DNA of 43,088 nucleotides from an uncultured Ectothiorhodospiraceae bacterium (GTDB lineage Bacteria > Pseudomonadota > Gammaproteobacteria > Nitrococcales > Nitrococcaceae): the NCBI GenBank assembly GCA_913056385.1, contig CAJXND010000014.1:1-43088 (forward strand). The letters run 5' to 3'. Positions within the stretch are counted from its first letter, which is position 1, and each line of letters opens with the position of its first letter. A model generated the notes under the pieces. The model did no database searches. It worked only from the letters and a program-made list of their open reading frames with translations, and was not told where the DNA came from. Both the position numbers and the translations under genes were made by a program. Positions 8,508 to 17,326 of this stretch are shown piece after piece.

Positions 8508-9880
8508 AAATCATCATCCTCGGTGCCGGCCAGGTAGGCGGTACCGTCGCCGCCAACCTGACCAGCGAGGATAACGACATCACCGTGGTGGATCGGAATG
8601 CACAGATCCTCCAGGGGCTACAGGATCGACTCGATCTCCGCACCGTGCTCGGTAATGGCACTCACCCGGCGGTCCTCGAGCGGGCCGGGGCGGATGATGC
8701 CGACATGATCATCGCAGTGACCGATTCCGACGAGGCCAACATGGTGGCCTGCCAGATCGCCTCCACGCTGTTTCATACCCCCAGCAAGATCGCCCGGGTG
8801 CGGGCCGTGGAGTATCTGTCGCACCCGCAGATCTTCGCCCCCGATGCCCTGCCCATCGATGTCCTGATCAGCCCGGAGCAGCTGGTCACGCAGTATGTCC
8901 GCCGGCTCATCGAGCACCCCGGCGCACTGCAGGTCATGGACTTTGCCGATGGCAAGGTCCGCCTGGTGGGGGTGCGCGCCTACTACGGCGGCCCGCTGGT
9001 TGGCCAGGAGCTGCGCACGCTGCGCGAGCATGTACCGGGGGTCCAGACCCGGGTCGCTGCGATCTATCGCCGCGGCAGCGCCATCATCCCGGAGGGCGAT
9101 ACCGTCATCGAGGCCGGTGACGAGGTCTTCTTCGTGGCGGCCCGCAAGAACATCCGCGCGGTCATGAGCGAATTGCGCCGGCTCGACAAGCCGGTCAAGC
9201 GCATCATGCTGGCCGGGGGCGGCAACATTGGAACGCGGCTGGCCAAGTCCCTCGAGACCCGGTACCAGGTCAAGATCATCGAGCGCGATGCCGGCCAGTG
9301 CCGGATGATCGCCGACGAGCTGAAGAAGACCATCGTGCTGCATGGTGATGCGGCGGACGAGGATCTGCTGCTCGAGGAGAACATCGAGAACACCGATGTG
9401 TTCTGTGCGCTGACCAATGATGACGAGGCCAACATCCTCTCGGGCATGCTCGCCAAGCGGCGCGGGGCGAGGACCGTGATGGCCCTGATCAACCGGGCCG
9501 CCTACGTCGATCTGATTCAGTCCAGCGACGACATCGATGTCGCCATCTCGCCGCAGCAGGCCACCATCGGCAGCCTGCTGGCCCATATCCGGCGCGGCGA
9601 CGTCGCCACGGTGCACAGCCTGCGCCGCGGGGCCGCCGAGGCCATCGAGGCCATCGCCCATGGGGATGCCGGCAGCTCCGAAGTGGTCGGCCGGCGCATC
9701 GATCAGATTCGCCTGCCCCGGGGGACGACCATTGGCGCCATCGTGCGCGGGGACGAAGTGGTGATGGCCCATCATGACACGGTCATCGAGCCCGAGGATC
9801 ACGTCATCCTGTTCCTGGTCGACAAGAGCCGTCTCGCCGACGTCGAAAAGCTCTTCTCGGTGGGCGTCACCTTCCTCTAG
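8504..9880 (+). CDS. trkA: Trk potassium system NAD(H)-binding peripheral protein TrkA
   Basis: Cytoplasmic regulatory subunit of the TrkH potassium channel/transporter. 458 residues built of two tandem RCK units. The first has the Rossmann motif GAGQVGG at 7-13 and an acidic residue (VVDRN) at the end of strand 2. The second starts at about residue 231 with [16 protein letters not shown] and continues to EVKIIERD-like segments. Each RCK-N is followed by a TrkA-C domain. The length is normal for gammaproteobacterial TrkA. The ATG overlaps the ntrX stop by 4 bases; trkH follows 13 bases downstream with its own strong ribosome-binding site. Sharing a transcript with ntrYX is what makes the context notable. 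Confidence 0.96.
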   Translation: MKIIILGAGQVGGTVAANLTSEDNDITVVDRNAQILQGLQDRLDLRTVLGNGTHPAVLERAGADDADMIIAVTDSDEANMVACQIASTLFHTPSKIARVRAVEYLSHPQIFAPDALPIDVLISPEQLVTQYVRRLIEHPGALQVMDFADGKVRLVGVRAYYGGPLVGQELRTLREHVPGVQTRVAAIYRRGSAIIPEGDTVIEAGDEVFFVAARKNIRAVMSELRRLDKPVKRIMLAGGGNIGTRLAKSLETRYQVKIIERDAGQCRMIADELKKTIVLHGDAADEDLLLEENIENTDVFCALTNDDEANILSGMLAKRRGARTVMALINRAAYVDLIQSSDDIDVAISPQQATIGSLLAHIRRGDVATVHSLRRGAAEAIEAIAHGDAGSSEVVGRRIDQIRLPRGTTIGAIVRGDEVVMAHHDTVIEPEDHVILFLVDKSRLADVEKLFSVGVTFL

Positions 9881-9893
9881 GAGGAGTTGATTC

Positions 9894-11351
9894 ATGCATC
9901 CCGATGCCGTGCAGCGCGTGCTGGGTGTCCTGCTGATGGTGTTCAGCATCACCATGCTGCCGCCAGGGCTGATCGGCGTGGCAGCGGCCGATGGCGTTGC
10001 CATGGCCTTTTTCCTGACCTTTGGCCTGTTGCTGGCCCTGGGTGCGCTGCTCTGGCTTCCCGTGCGCCGCTCGCGCCGCGAACTGCGCACCCGGGACGGC
10101 TTCTTCGTGGTGGCCATGTTCTGGGTCGTGCTGGGGATGGCGGGTGCCGTGCCGCTGGTCCTTCAGGACGCCGTGGACTTTCCCCTCGTGGATGCTCTGT
10201 TCGAGAGCATCTCGGGGCTGACCACCACCGGTGCCACGACCATTGTCGGTATCGATGACCTCCCGCTGTCCATCCAGTACTACCGTCAGCAGCTGCAGTG
10301 GCTTGGCGGCATGGGCATCATCGTGCTCGCGGTGGCGATCCTTCCCATGCTGGGCATCGGTGGGATGCAGTTGTACCGCGCGGAGCTTCCCGGCCCGGTC
10401 AAGGACGCCAAGCTGACGCCGAGGATCGCCGAGACCGCGAAGGCCCTCTGGTACATCTATCTTGGGCTGACGGTGGCCTGCGCCATCGGCTACTGGCTGG
10501 CAGGCATGACGGTGTTTGATGCAATCGGCCATGCGTTCACGACCATCGCCACGGGTGGTTTCTCCACCCATGACGCCAGCATGGGGTACTACGACAGTGC
10601 GTTGATCGAGATGATCGCGGTGGTATTCATGATCATCTCGGCGCTCAATTACTCGCTGCATTTCATGGCCTGGCGGCGGATGAGCACCGAACCCTGGCGT
10701 ACCGACCCGGAGCTGGTCACCTTCCTGACCGTTCTGGCCGTGGTGACTGTGCTCATGCTGGGCGGGCTGCTGATCTACCAGGCCGCTCACAGCCTCCCGT
10801 TGGACGAGACCTGGCATCACGCCATCTTCCAGGTCGTTTCCTTCGCCACCACCACCGGTTACACGACCGCCTCCTATTATGTCTGGCCGGCCTTCCTGCC
10901 GGTGCTGTTGTTGTTCGTCGCCGTGGTCGGCGGCTGTGCCAACTCCACATCGGGCGGCCTCAAGGTGATCCGCGTGCTTTTGCTGTGGCGCCAGGGCGGG
11001 CGCGAGATCCTTCGACTCATCCACCCGCAGGCGCAGATTCCGGTCAAGGTAGGTGATCGGCCCGTCAACGAGCGGGTGATTGATGCGGTCTGGGGGTTCT
11101 TTGCGGCCTATGTGCTGCTCTTCGTGCTGCTCATGCTGCTCATGCTCGCCATGGGCCTCGATCAGATCACGGCCTTCTCGGCGGTGGCCTCCGGGCTGGC
11201 CAACCTGGGTCCCGCCCTGGGCGATGTGGCGGCCAACTTCGCCAGCGTCGGTGCGGGGCCCAAGCTGGTGATGTGTGTCGCCATGATCATGGGGCGGCTG
11301 GAGATCTTCACGCTCCTGGTGCTCTTCACGCCGGCCTTCTGGCGGCGTTGA
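9894..11351 (+). CDS. trkH: Trk potassium uptake transmembrane subunit TrkH
   Basis: Inner-membrane potassium-translocating subunit, 485 residues with about 10-12 hydrophobic segments arranged as four M1-P-M2 repeats. The four pore loops are visible: SISGLTTTGATT, FTTIATGGFST, VSFATTTGYTTASY and SGLANLGPALG, each with the selectivity-filter glycine. Start ATG at 9894 is preceded by AGGAGGAG with ideal spacing. It acts with TrkA from the adjacent gene to import potassium, a main osmotic and pH response in halophiles. It is the last gene of the def-to-trkH run. Confidence 0.96.
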   Translation: MHPDAVQRVLGVLLMVFSITMLPPGLIGVAAADGVAMAFFLTFGLLLALGALLWLPVRRSRRELRTRDGFFVVAMFWVVLGMAGAVPLVLQDAVDFPLVDALFESISGLTTTGATTIVGIDDLPLSIQYYRQQLQWLGGMGIIVLAVAILPMLGIGGMQLYRAELPGPVKDAKLTPRIAETAKALWYIYLGLTVACAIGYWLAGMTVFDAIGHAFTTIATGGFSTHDASMGYYDSALIEMIAVVFMIISALNYSLHFMAWRRMSTEPWRTDPELVTFLTVLAVVTVLMLGGLLIYQAAHSLPLDETWHHAIFQVVSFATTTGYTTASYYVWPAFLPVLLLFVAVVGGCANSTSGGLKVIRVLLLWRQGGREILRLIHPQAQIPVKVGDRPVNERVIDAVWGFFAAYVLLFVLLMLLMLAMGLDQITAFSAVASGLANLGPALGDVAANFASVGAGPKLVMCVAMIMGRLEIFTLLVLFTPAFWRR

Positions 11352-11376
11352 GGCCGGGATTGCTAGCCTGTCGGTG

Positions 11377-11688
11377 ATGGATATCAACGCACTCCGCAAG
11401 ATGATCGAGGGAGGGCGTGACGGGGCGATGCCCCGTCTGACGCTGGGCGAGGCGATGGCCCGCGACGGCCAGACGGAGGAAGCCGTTCGGCACCTCAACA
11501 AGGCCATCGAGTTCGATCCCGACTACTCGGCGGCCTGGCGGGCGCTTGGGCGCCTGCAACTGAAGGCCGGTGACACCGCTGTGGCGGCAGAGACGTTCCG
11601 CCAGGGGCTGGAGGCCGCCCGCCGTCGCGGGGACATGCAGATCGTGCGCGAGCTCGAGGTGCGCCTGAAGCGACTGGAAGGCGAATGA
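11377..11688 (+). CDS. Small tetratricopeptide-repeat protein
   Basis: 103 residues with no signal peptide. After a short N-terminal helix, two TPR-like helical hairpins are visible: LTLGEAMARDGQTEEAVRHL followed by NKAIEFDPDYSAAWRALGRL, then LKAGDTAVAAETFRQGLEAA, and a charged C-terminal helix. TPR units usually mediate protein-protein contacts; no partner can be named. A GTG immediately before the ATG (11374) is an alternative start. The stop overlaps the dtd start codon (ATGA), so the two genes are co-translated, an arrangement I recall from other gammaproteobacteria. Confidence 0.8.
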   Translation: MDINALRKMIEGGRDGAMPRLTLGEAMARDGQTEEAVRHLNKAIEFDPDYSAAWRALGRLQLKAGDTAVAAETFRQGLEAARRRGDMQIVRELEVRLKRLEGE

Positions 11689-12140
11689 TCGGGCTGCTCC
11701 AGCGGGTCACCCACGCCGAGGTGTGCATCGATGGCGAATCGGTGGCGGCCATCGGCGAGGGGCTGCTCGCCCTCGTCGGGGTTGAACGCGGGGATGACGC
11801 CGCGACGGCGCGGCGGTTGCTGGAGCGCCTACTCGGTTATCGGGTCTTTGCCGACGCCGCCGGGCGCATGAACCGCAGCCTTGCGGATACCGGGGGTGGT
11901 CTGCTGCTGGTGCCCCAGTTCACGCTACTGGCGGATACCCGCAAGGGTTCACGGCCCGGGTTCTCCGGGGGCGCTGATCCTGCCGAGGCGCGGTCACGGT
12001 TTGCCGACCTGGAGGCAGCCGCCCGGGCGCGTCATTCGCCGGTGGCTGCCGGGGTTTTCGGCGCCGACATGCAGGTCAGCCTGTGCAACGATGGCCCGGT
12101 GACGTTCTGGCTGGCCGTTCCTCCCGGATCACGCCAGTAA
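11685..12140 (+). CDS. dtd: D-aminoacyl-tRNA deacylase
   Basis: Hydrolyses D-aminoacyl-tRNAs and mischarged glycyl-tRNA(Ala), keeping D-amino acids out of proteins. 151 residues, full length. The two active-site motifs are present: PQFTL at 77-81 (the family usually has SQxTL; Thr80 is the conserved threonine) and NDGPVTFWL near residue 137. The basic [14 protein letters not shown] segment that lines the active site follows the first motif. The start overlaps the TPR gene by 4 bases. It is separated from hisB by 49 bases. Confidence 0.95.
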   Translation: MIGLLQRVTHAEVCIDGESVAAIGEGLLALVGVERGDDAATARRLLERLLGYRVFADAAGRMNRSLADTGGGLLLVPQFTLLADTRKGSRPGFSGGADPAEARSRFADLEAAARARHSPVAAGVFGADMQVSLCNDGPVTFWLAVPPGSRQ

Positions 12141-12189
12141 CGGCGGCGTGGTATCCTGCGCCGCGTCGGCAGTGAGGCGGTCCCAACCC

Positions 12190-12783
12190 ATGAGCGAACG
12201 CAAGGCAACCATCGAGCGCAACACGCTGGAAACGCGAATCCGCGTGAGCCTCGATCTCGACGGCAGTGGCGATGGTGAGCGCCGCACGGGTGTCGGTTTC
12301 TTTGATCACATGCTGGATCAACTGGCACGGCACGGGCTTTTCGACCTGGATGTCGCCGCTGATGGCGATCTGCATATCGACGCGCACCACACCGTCGAGG
12401 ATGTGGGTATCACGCTGGGGCAGGCTTTCGCCGCCGCTGTCGGTGACAAACGGGGCATGGTGCGCTATGGCCACGCCTACTGCCCGCTGGATGAGGCACT
12501 GTCGCGGGTGGTGGTGGATTTCTCCGGCCGTCCCGGACTGTTCTTTCGTGCCGCCTTTCCGGCAGAGCGCATCGGTGAATTCGATACCCAGCTGGTGAGG
12601 GAGTTCTGGCAGGGCTTTGCCAGTCATGCCGCGGTGACGCTGCACATGGACGCGCTGCAGGGCCACAATGCGCACCACATCGCCGAGACGCTGTTCAAGG
12701 CGGGCGGGCGCGCGTTGCGCATGGCCTGCTCACCGGATCCCCGGCTGGGCGATTCGCTACCTTCCACCAAGGGGGCACTCTGA
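12190..12783 (+). CDS. hisB: Imidazoleglycerol-phosphate dehydratase (monofunctional)
   Basis: Sixth step of histidine synthesis: dehydrates imidazole glycerol phosphate to imidazole acetol phosphate. 197 residues forming the two-fold repeated dehydratase domain only; there is no histidinol-phosphatase domain, unlike the enterobacterial fusion. The manganese-binding His clusters are visible as [24 protein letters not shown] and, in the second half, [12 protein letters not shown]. The ATG at 12190 has GAGGCGG about 9 bases upstream. It begins the visible his cluster hisB-H-A-F-I-E; hisG, hisD and hisC are not in the window. A TATCCT about 35 bases upstream could be a -10 element but no convincing -35 was seen. 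Confidence 0.97.
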   Translation: MSERKATIERNTLETRIRVSLDLDGSGDGERRTGVGFFDHMLDQLARHGLFDLDVAADGDLHIDAHHTVEDVGITLGQAFAAAVGDKRGMVRYGHAYCPLDEALSRVVVDFSGRPGLFFRAAFPAERIGEFDTQLVREFWQGFASHAAVTLHMDALQGHNAHHIAETLFKAGGRALRMACSPDPRLGDSLPSTKGAL

Positions 12784-12808
12784 ACGGATTGAACGGGAGA
12801 CCTCGGCG

Positions 12809-13447
12809 ATGAGCATCGCGGTAATCGACTACGGGATGGGCAACCTGCGTTCCGTGGAAAGGGCGCTGGTCCATGTCGGGGCACCGCGGGTGGAGGTGAC
12901 CGATGACCCGGCCGTGATTGATGCCGCCGAACGGATCGTGTTCCCGGGTCAGGGCGCGGTGCGCGACTGCATGAGCGCACTCCATCGCCATGAGCTGGTG
13001 GATGTCCTGGATCGGGTGATGCGCGATCGGCCATTTTTGGGTATCTGCATGGGCATGCAGGCGTTGATGACCCGCAGCGAGGAGAACGAGGGCGTCGAGG
13101 CGCTTGGCCACTTCGCGGGCACCGTGCGCCATTTCCGTCGGCTCACCGGCGACGACCCCCGGCTCAAGATCCCGCACATGGGCTGGAATCGTTTACATCA
13201 GGTCCGCCGACATCCACTCTTCACTGGCATTGCCGACGAGACGCGGTTCTATTTCGTGCACAGCTATTACGTCGATCCCGATGACGAGTTCCTCGTCCAG
13301 GGGCGGAGCGATTACGGTGCCTCTTTCGCCGCGGTCATCGGGGCGGCCAACGTCTTCGCAACGCAGTTTCACCCCGAGAAAAGCCAGCAGCCGGGGCTGC
13401 AACTGCTGAAAAACTTCCTGTCCTGGGATGGAGAGCCATGCAGCTGA
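12809..13447 (+). CDS. hisH: Imidazole glycerol phosphate synthase, glutaminase subunit HisH
   Basis: Class I glutamine amidotransferase that supplies ammonia to HisF. 212 residues. The catalytic triad is Cys80 (GICMGMQ), His188 and Glu190 (QFHPEKS). The N-terminus [18 protein letters not shown] is a HisH signature. Start ATG at 12809 has GGGAG 12 bases upstream. The gene overlaps hisA by 10 bases. Its partner hisF is two genes downstream, so the heterodimer is encoded from one transcript. Confidence 0.97.
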   Translation: MSIAVIDYGMGNLRSVERALVHVGAPRVEVTDDPAVIDAAERIVFPGQGAVRDCMSALHRHELVDVLDRVMRDRPFLGICMGMQALMTRSEENEGVEALGHFAGTVRHFRRLTGDDPRLKIPHMGWNRLHQVRRHPLFTGIADETRFYFVHSYYVDPDDEFLVQGRSDYGASFAAVIGAANVFATQFHPEKSQQPGLQLLKNFLSWDGEPCS

Positions 13448-14181
13448 TCCCCGCCATTGACCTCAAGGATGGCAAGTGCGTCCGCCTGCGTCAGGGGCGC
13501 ATGGATGACGAAACCGTATTCTCGGAGGATCCGCTTGCCGTTGCCGACCGCTGGGTGAAGGCCGGCGCTCGGCGTCTGCACCTCGTGGATCTGGACGGTG
13601 CGGTGGCCGGGTTCCCGATCAACGCGGACATCATCGGCCGGATCGCCGAGGCCCATCCCACGGTGGGCGTCCAGGTCGGTGGCGGAATCCGCAGCTTCGA
13701 GGTCATCCAGACCTATCTGGACGTCGGCGTCAATCATGTGATTATCGGCACCCAGGCCGTGCGTGCCCCGCATTTCGTGGACGATGCCTGCCTGGAGTTT
13801 CCCGGTCATATCATTGTCGGTCTTGATGCGCGGGAGGGGCGTGTCGCCACCGACGGCTGGGCGAGTGTCTCGGCGACCTCCGCCAGCGATCTGGCCCGCC
13901 GTTTCGAGGATGCCGGCGTGGATTCCATCGTGTTCACCGACATCGGGCGTGACGGCATGATGCGCGGTGCCAATGCCGAGGCCACCGCCGATCTGGCCCG
14001 GGCCATCGATATCCCGGTCATTGCCTCCGGCGGTGTCACCAACCTCGACGATGTCCGCGCGCTATGCGCCGTCGCGGATGCAGGGATCAGCGGGGCCATC
14101 GTCGGCCGGGCCCTGTATGAAGGCAGCATCGATCTGGCCGAGGCCCAGCGTCTGGCCGACCAACTCGTGACCGGCGATTGA
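13438..14181 (+). CDS. hisA: ProFAR isomerase (phosphoribosyl-AICAR carboxamide isomerase)
   Basis: Fourth step of histidine synthesis, an Amadori rearrangement catalysed by a TIM barrel. 247 residues. Catalytic aspartates are Asp8 (AIDLKDG) and Asp130 (VGLDARE); the two half-barrel phosphate-binding turns appear as VGGGIRS and IASGGV. The sequence resembles HisF, as expected from their common origin. It starts inside the end of hisH (10-base overlap) and ends 2 bases before the hisF ATG. Confidence 0.97.
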   Translation: MQLIPAIDLKDGKCVRLRQGRMDDETVFSEDPLAVADRWVKAGARRLHLVDLDGAVAGFPINADIIGRIAEAHPTVGVQVGGGIRSFEVIQTYLDVGVNHVIIGTQAVRAPHFVDDACLEFPGHIIVGLDAREGRVATDGWASVSATSASDLARRFEDAGVDSIVFTDIGRDGMMRGANAEATADLARAIDIPVIASGGVTNLDDVRALCAVADAGISGAIVGRALYEGSIDLAEAQRLADQLVTGD

Positions 14182-14183
14182 GC

Positions 14184-14957
14184 ATGGGTGTCGCGCGCCG
14201 GATTATCCCCTGCATGGACATCGACGCCGGCCGGGTGGTCAAGGGCGTCAAGTTCGTGGATATCCGCGACGCGGGTGATCCGGTCGAGATCGGCCGTCGC
14301 TACGATCGCGCCGGCGCAGACGAGCTCACCTTCCTTGACATCACGGCCAGTCATGAAGAACGGGAGACGCTGGTGCACATGGTCGAGGCGGTTGCCTCGG
14401 AGGTGTTCATCCCGCTCACGGTGGGCGGCGGTATCCGCTCGGTGGCCGACGTCCGGCGCATGCTCAATGCCGGCGCCGACAAGGTGTCCATCAACACGGC
14501 GGCCATCCGTGAACCCGACCTGGTCCGCGAGGCCGCCGAGCGCTTCGGCTCGCAGTGCATCGTGGTCGCCGTCGATGCCAAGCGCCATGGGGGCACCGAG
14601 GCCGACCCGCGCTGGGAGGTGTTCACCCACGGCGGACGCAAGCCCACCGGGATCGACGCCGTGGAATGGGCCGAGCGGATGGCCGAGGTGGGCGCAGGCG
14701 AGTTGCTGGTCACCAGCATGGATCGCGACGGGACCCGTATCGGTTTCGACAATGCCCTGAATCGGGCGATTTCCGATCGTGCCGGTGTGCCCATGATCGC
14801 CTCGGGTGGCGTAGGCAACCTCCAGCATCTGGTCGATGGCGTGATCGAGGGGCATGCCGATGCGGTGCTGGCGGCGAGCATTTTCCACTTCGGCGAGTAC
14901 ACGATTGCCGAAGCCAAGGATTACATGGCCGCCGCGGGGATCGAGGTGCGTCGATGA
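14184..14957 (+). CDS. hisF: Imidazole glycerol phosphate synthase, cyclase subunit HisF
   Basis: Cyclises PRFAR with ammonia from HisH to imidazole glycerol phosphate and AICAR. 257-residue TIM barrel. The N-terminus [19 protein letters not shown] holds the catalytic Asp12; VVAVDAKR contributes the second catalytic aspartate; VGGGIRS and IASGGVG are the phosphate loops. I chose the ATG at 14184, which gives the normal HisF N-terminus; an in-frame TTG at 14178 overlaps the hisA stop. The stop overlaps the hisI start (ATGA). Confidence 0.97.
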   Translation: MGVARRIIPCMDIDAGRVVKGVKFVDIRDAGDPVEIGRRYDRAGADELTFLDITASHEERETLVHMVEAVASEVFIPLTVGGGIRSVADVRRMLNAGADKVSINTAAIREPDLVREAAERFGSQCIVVAVDAKRHGGTEADPRWEVFTHGGRKPTGIDAVEWAERMAEVGAGELLVTSMDRDGTRIGFDNALNRAISDRAGVPMIASGGVGNLQHLVDGVIEGHADAVLAASIFHFGEYTIAEAKDYMAAAGIEVRR

Positions 14958-15349
14958 GCTGGTTGGATGAGGTGGCCTGGAACACCGATGGGCTGGTGCC
15001 GGTGATCGCCCAGGATGCCGATGATGGCCGGGTGTTGATGATGGCCTGGATGAACCGGCAGGCCCTGGAGGCGACGCTCGCCACCGGAGAGGCCGTTTAT
15101 TGGTCCCGGTCACGGCAGCGACCGTGGCACAAGGGCGAGTCGTCGGGCAACGTTCAGCGGGTGCGGGATGTGGCGCTGGACTGCGATGGCGATACACTGC
15201 TTCTGCAGGTGGAGCAGGTCGGCGGAGTGGCCTGCCACACGGGTCGCCGCAGCTGTTTCTACAGGCAGCTGGATGACGGTCAATGGCGTGTGGCAGAGCC
15301 GGTCCGGAAGGATCCTGCGGAGATGTACGGAGGCAGGAACAGTGAGTGA
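14954..15349 (+). CDS. hisI: Phosphoribosyl-AMP cyclohydrolase
   Basis: Third step of histidine synthesis, opening the adenine ring of PR-AMP; a zinc and magnesium enzyme. 131 residues with [16 protein letters not shown], then [22 protein letters not shown] and the metal-site segment [13 protein letters not shown] followed by [11 protein letters not shown] with the zinc-binding cysteines. It is the stand-alone cyclohydrolase, not fused to HisE. It overlaps hisF by 4 bases and hisE by 8 bases. Confidence 0.96.
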   Translation: MSWLDEVAWNTDGLVPVIAQDADDGRVLMMAWMNRQALEATLATGEAVYWSRSRQRPWHKGESSGNVQRVRDVALDCDGDTLLLQVEQVGGVACHTGRRSCFYRQLDDGQWRVAEPVRKDPAEMYGGRNSE

Positions 15350-15680
15350 TGATGTGCTCCGCCGCCTCGACGAGGTGCTCGAGGCCCGTCGCGCGGCCGA
15401 CCCGCAGCAGTCCTATGTGGCCGGGCTGCATGCGGCGGGAATCGACCGCATCCTGCGCAAGCTCGGTGAGGAGTGCACCGAAACCGTCGTCGCGGCCAAG
15501 AACGGCAATCGCGACGATATCGTTTATGAAACCGCTGATCTGTGGTTCCATAGCCTTGTCATGCTTTCCCACTGCGGGCTCGGCTCCGAGGCCGTCCTTG
15601 CAGAGCTCGAGCGTCGGTTCGGGCTCTCCGGGCTCACCGAGAAAGCGGCGCGGGACAACAAGGGCGAGAGCGCCCGATAG
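15342..15680 (+). CDS. hisE: Phosphoribosyl-ATP pyrophosphatase
   Basis: Second step of histidine synthesis, PR-ATP to PR-AMP. 112 residues, an all-alpha MazG-like fold with [20 protein letters not shown] and [18 protein letters not shown], carrying the acidic residues that bind magnesium. The start is GTG at 15342: GGAGG at 15329-15333 lies exactly 8 bases upstream and the first residues ([13 protein letters not shown]) match the family. The start lies inside the end of hisI. tatA follows after 22 bases. Confidence 0.95.
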   Translation: MSDDVLRRLDEVLEARRAADPQQSYVAGLHAAGIDRILRKLGEECTETVVAAKNGNRDDIVYETADLWFHSLVMLSHCGLGSEAVLAELERRFGLSGLTEKAARDNKGESAR

Positions 15681-15702
15681 CACATGCTGGAGGTAGTCCG
15701 AG

Positions 15703-15969
15703 ATGGGTCCTGGTGGAATTAGTCCCTGGTCACTGCTGCTGATTCTGGTCATTGTTCTGTTGCTGTTCGGCACCAAGAAGCTGCGCAACGTGGGCTCCGA
15801 CCTGGGCGGTGCGCTCAAGGGGTTCAAGAGCGCCATGAGCGAGAGCGAGAAAGCCGCCAAGGAAGGCAAGGAAAGCCTCGAGAAGGACGAGGGTCAGGAT
15901 GCTGAGCAGCCCTCGAACGCGCAGCGCGAGCAGGTGGACGAAAAGGACAAGTCCGGCGGCGGTTCCTGA
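15703..15969 (+). CDS. tatA: Sec-independent translocase subunit TatA
   Basis: Forms the protein-conducting assembly of the twin-arginine pathway in the inner membrane. 88 residues: a short N-tail, one transmembrane helix ([14 protein letters not shown]), the conserved Phe-Gly hinge, an amphipathic helix ([21 protein letters not shown]) and an acidic, Lys-rich disordered tail. Preceded by GGAGGT at good spacing. First gene of tatABC, directly continuing the his cluster. Confidence 0.95.
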   Translation: MGPGGISPWSLLLILVIVLLLFGTKKLRNVGSDLGGALKGFKSAMSESEKAAKEGKESLEKDEGQDAEQPSNAQREQVDEKDKSGGGS

Positions 15970-15988
15970 GCGTCGGGAGTAGCCGCTG

Positions 15989-16354
15989 ATGCTTGATGTC
16001 AGTTTCTGGGAGCTGCTCATCATCGGGGCCATCGCGCTCGTGGTGGTCGGCCCCGAAAGGCTCCCGCGGCTCATGCGCACACTCGGTCTCTGGGCCGGAC
16101 GGGCCCGGGCCTCGTTCCAGTCCATCCGCGACGAGGTCGAGCGCGAGGTCAATGCCGAGGGTCTTCGCGAGACGCGGCGTGCGGTCGACCGGCAGGCCGG
16201 CGAGGCCAAGCGCCAGATGGACGAGGTCGTGAAGGGTGAAGGGGGTGACACGTCATCGCCCTCCGATGAGGGGCCGGCTGCCGGTGCGCCGGAGGAAAGC
16301 CCGGTCAAGCCGGCGGCTCGCGGCAACGACAATGAGGGAGAAGACAGCCGGTGA
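15989..16354 (+). CDS. tatB: Sec-independent translocase subunit TatB
   Basis: With TatC forms the receptor for twin-arginine signal peptides. 121 residues: transmembrane helix FWELLIIGAIALVVVGPERLP, which includes the TatB-type Glu near the start and the GPERLP motif, then a long amphipathic helix (RARASFQSIRDEVEREVNAEGL) and an acidic Pro/Gly-rich tail. GGAGT lies upstream of the ATG. Its stop overlaps the tatC start (GTGA). Confidence 0.95.
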   Translation: MLDVSFWELLIIGAIALVVVGPERLPRLMRTLGLWAGRARASFQSIRDEVEREVNAEGLRETRRAVDRQAGEAKRQMDEVVKGEGGDTSSPSDEGPAAGAPEESPVKPAARGNDNEGEDSR

Positions 16355-17130
16355 GCGATCCTGCCCGTGACCCGGATTGCCAGGACGAGGATCGTCCACT
16401 CCTGAGTCATCTGCTGGAGCTGCGCTCGCGGCTGATTCGTTCGGCGGCCGTTGTGCTGCTACTCTTCCTCGCGGCCTATCCCTTCCGCGATGCGCTCTAC
16501 TCCGCGCTCGCCGGACCACTGATGGCGGTGCTGCCGGAAGGCGCCACGATGATCGCGACCCAGGTCGCCACGCCTTTCCTGATTCCGCTCAAGGTGGCGC
16601 TGGTCGGCGCCTTCTTCCTCAGTATTCCCTACCTGCTCTATCAGCTCTGGGCGTTTGTCGCGCCGGGGCTCTATCGGCACGAGAAACGTCTCATCTGGCC
16701 GCTGCTGATCTCCAGCATCCTGCTGTTCTATCTCGGAATGGCGTTTGCCTATTTCCTGGTTTTTCCCCTGGTTTTCCAGTTCTTTGCCGCGGCAACGCCG
16801 GAAGGCGTGTCGATGATGACCGACATTGGCGAGTATCTGTCGTTCATCATGACGCTGTTCTTTGCCTTCGGTGCCGCGTTCGAGGTGCCGATTGCCACCA
16901 TCCTGCTGGTCCGCAGCGGCGCCACGACCCGGCATGCGCTGGCTGCCAAACGCCCGTACGTGATCGTCGCCGCCTTCACTTTCGGCATGCTGCTGACACC
17001 CCCTGATGTCATATCGCAGGTGTTGCTGGCGGTGCCGGTATGGCTGCTTTTCGAGTTGGGCATCTTCTTCTCGCGCTGGTTCGAGGCGCCCTCGGCCGTC
17101 GAGACAGAGCCCGATTCCGATCGTTCCTGA
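16351..17130 (+). CDS. tatC: Sec-independent translocase subunit TatC
   Basis: Multi-spanning core of the Tat receptor. 259 residues with six hydrophobic segments. The N-terminal LLSHLLELRSRLIRS segment carries the conserved SHLxELRxR signature that contacts the twin-arginine motif. The first periplasmic loop ends in TPFLIPLKVAL and is followed by YQLWAFVAPGLYRHEKR, both hallmark TatC segments. Start is GTG at 16351, overlapping the tatB stop by 4 bases. No terminator was seen after the gene; a 196-base gap with the sucA promoter follows. Confidence 0.96.
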   Translation: MSDPARDPDCQDEDRPLLSHLLELRSRLIRSAAVVLLLFLAAYPFRDALYSALAGPLMAVLPEGATMIATQVATPFLIPLKVALVGAFFLSIPYLLYQLWAFVAPGLYRHEKRLIWPLLISSILLFYLGMAFAYFLVFPLVFQFFAAATPEGVSMMTDIGEYLSFIMTLFFAFGAAFEVPIATILLVRSGATTRHALAAKRPYVIVAAFTFGMLLTPPDVISQVLLAVPVWLLFELGIFFSRWFEAPSAVETEPDSDRS

Positions 17131-17245
17131 TCGCTTCCGGGGGTTACTCGGCCTCAATTGCTGACTTGGAGGTCAGAAAAAACAATGGTCCGGGTGGGTG
17201 AGGCCTGCACAAGTGCGTGAAAAATGCGCTAAGTGCCCATGCCTG

Positions 17246-17274
17246 TTGCGTTTGGAGTCGGTCGGCGTTATCTT
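17246..17274 (+). promoter_or_regulatory. Sigma-70 promoter for sucA-sucB-lpd
   Basis: TTGCGT (17246-17251) and TATCTT (17269-17274) are separated by exactly 17 bases, placing a start site near 17281 and a leader of about 46 bases before sucA. The 17131-17245 part of this gap holds a CTGAC/GTCAG hairpin (17162-17177) and nothing else I could recognise. Confidence 0.6.
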
Positions 17275-17326
17275 GATCAAAACTCGTTCAACGAGGCCTT
17301 CCCTCCGCAAATGCAGGTGACCTGCC

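Noticed and set aside
13806-15869. A 687-codon minus-strand open frame opposite the his genes
   Set aside because: Complement of well-supported hisA, hisF, hisI and hisE; low-complexity, no recognisable fold.
17162-17177. CTGAC/GTCAG hairpin followed by AAAAAA as a terminator for tatC
   Set aside because: The run after the stem is A on the plus strand, not T, and the stem is only 5 pairs.
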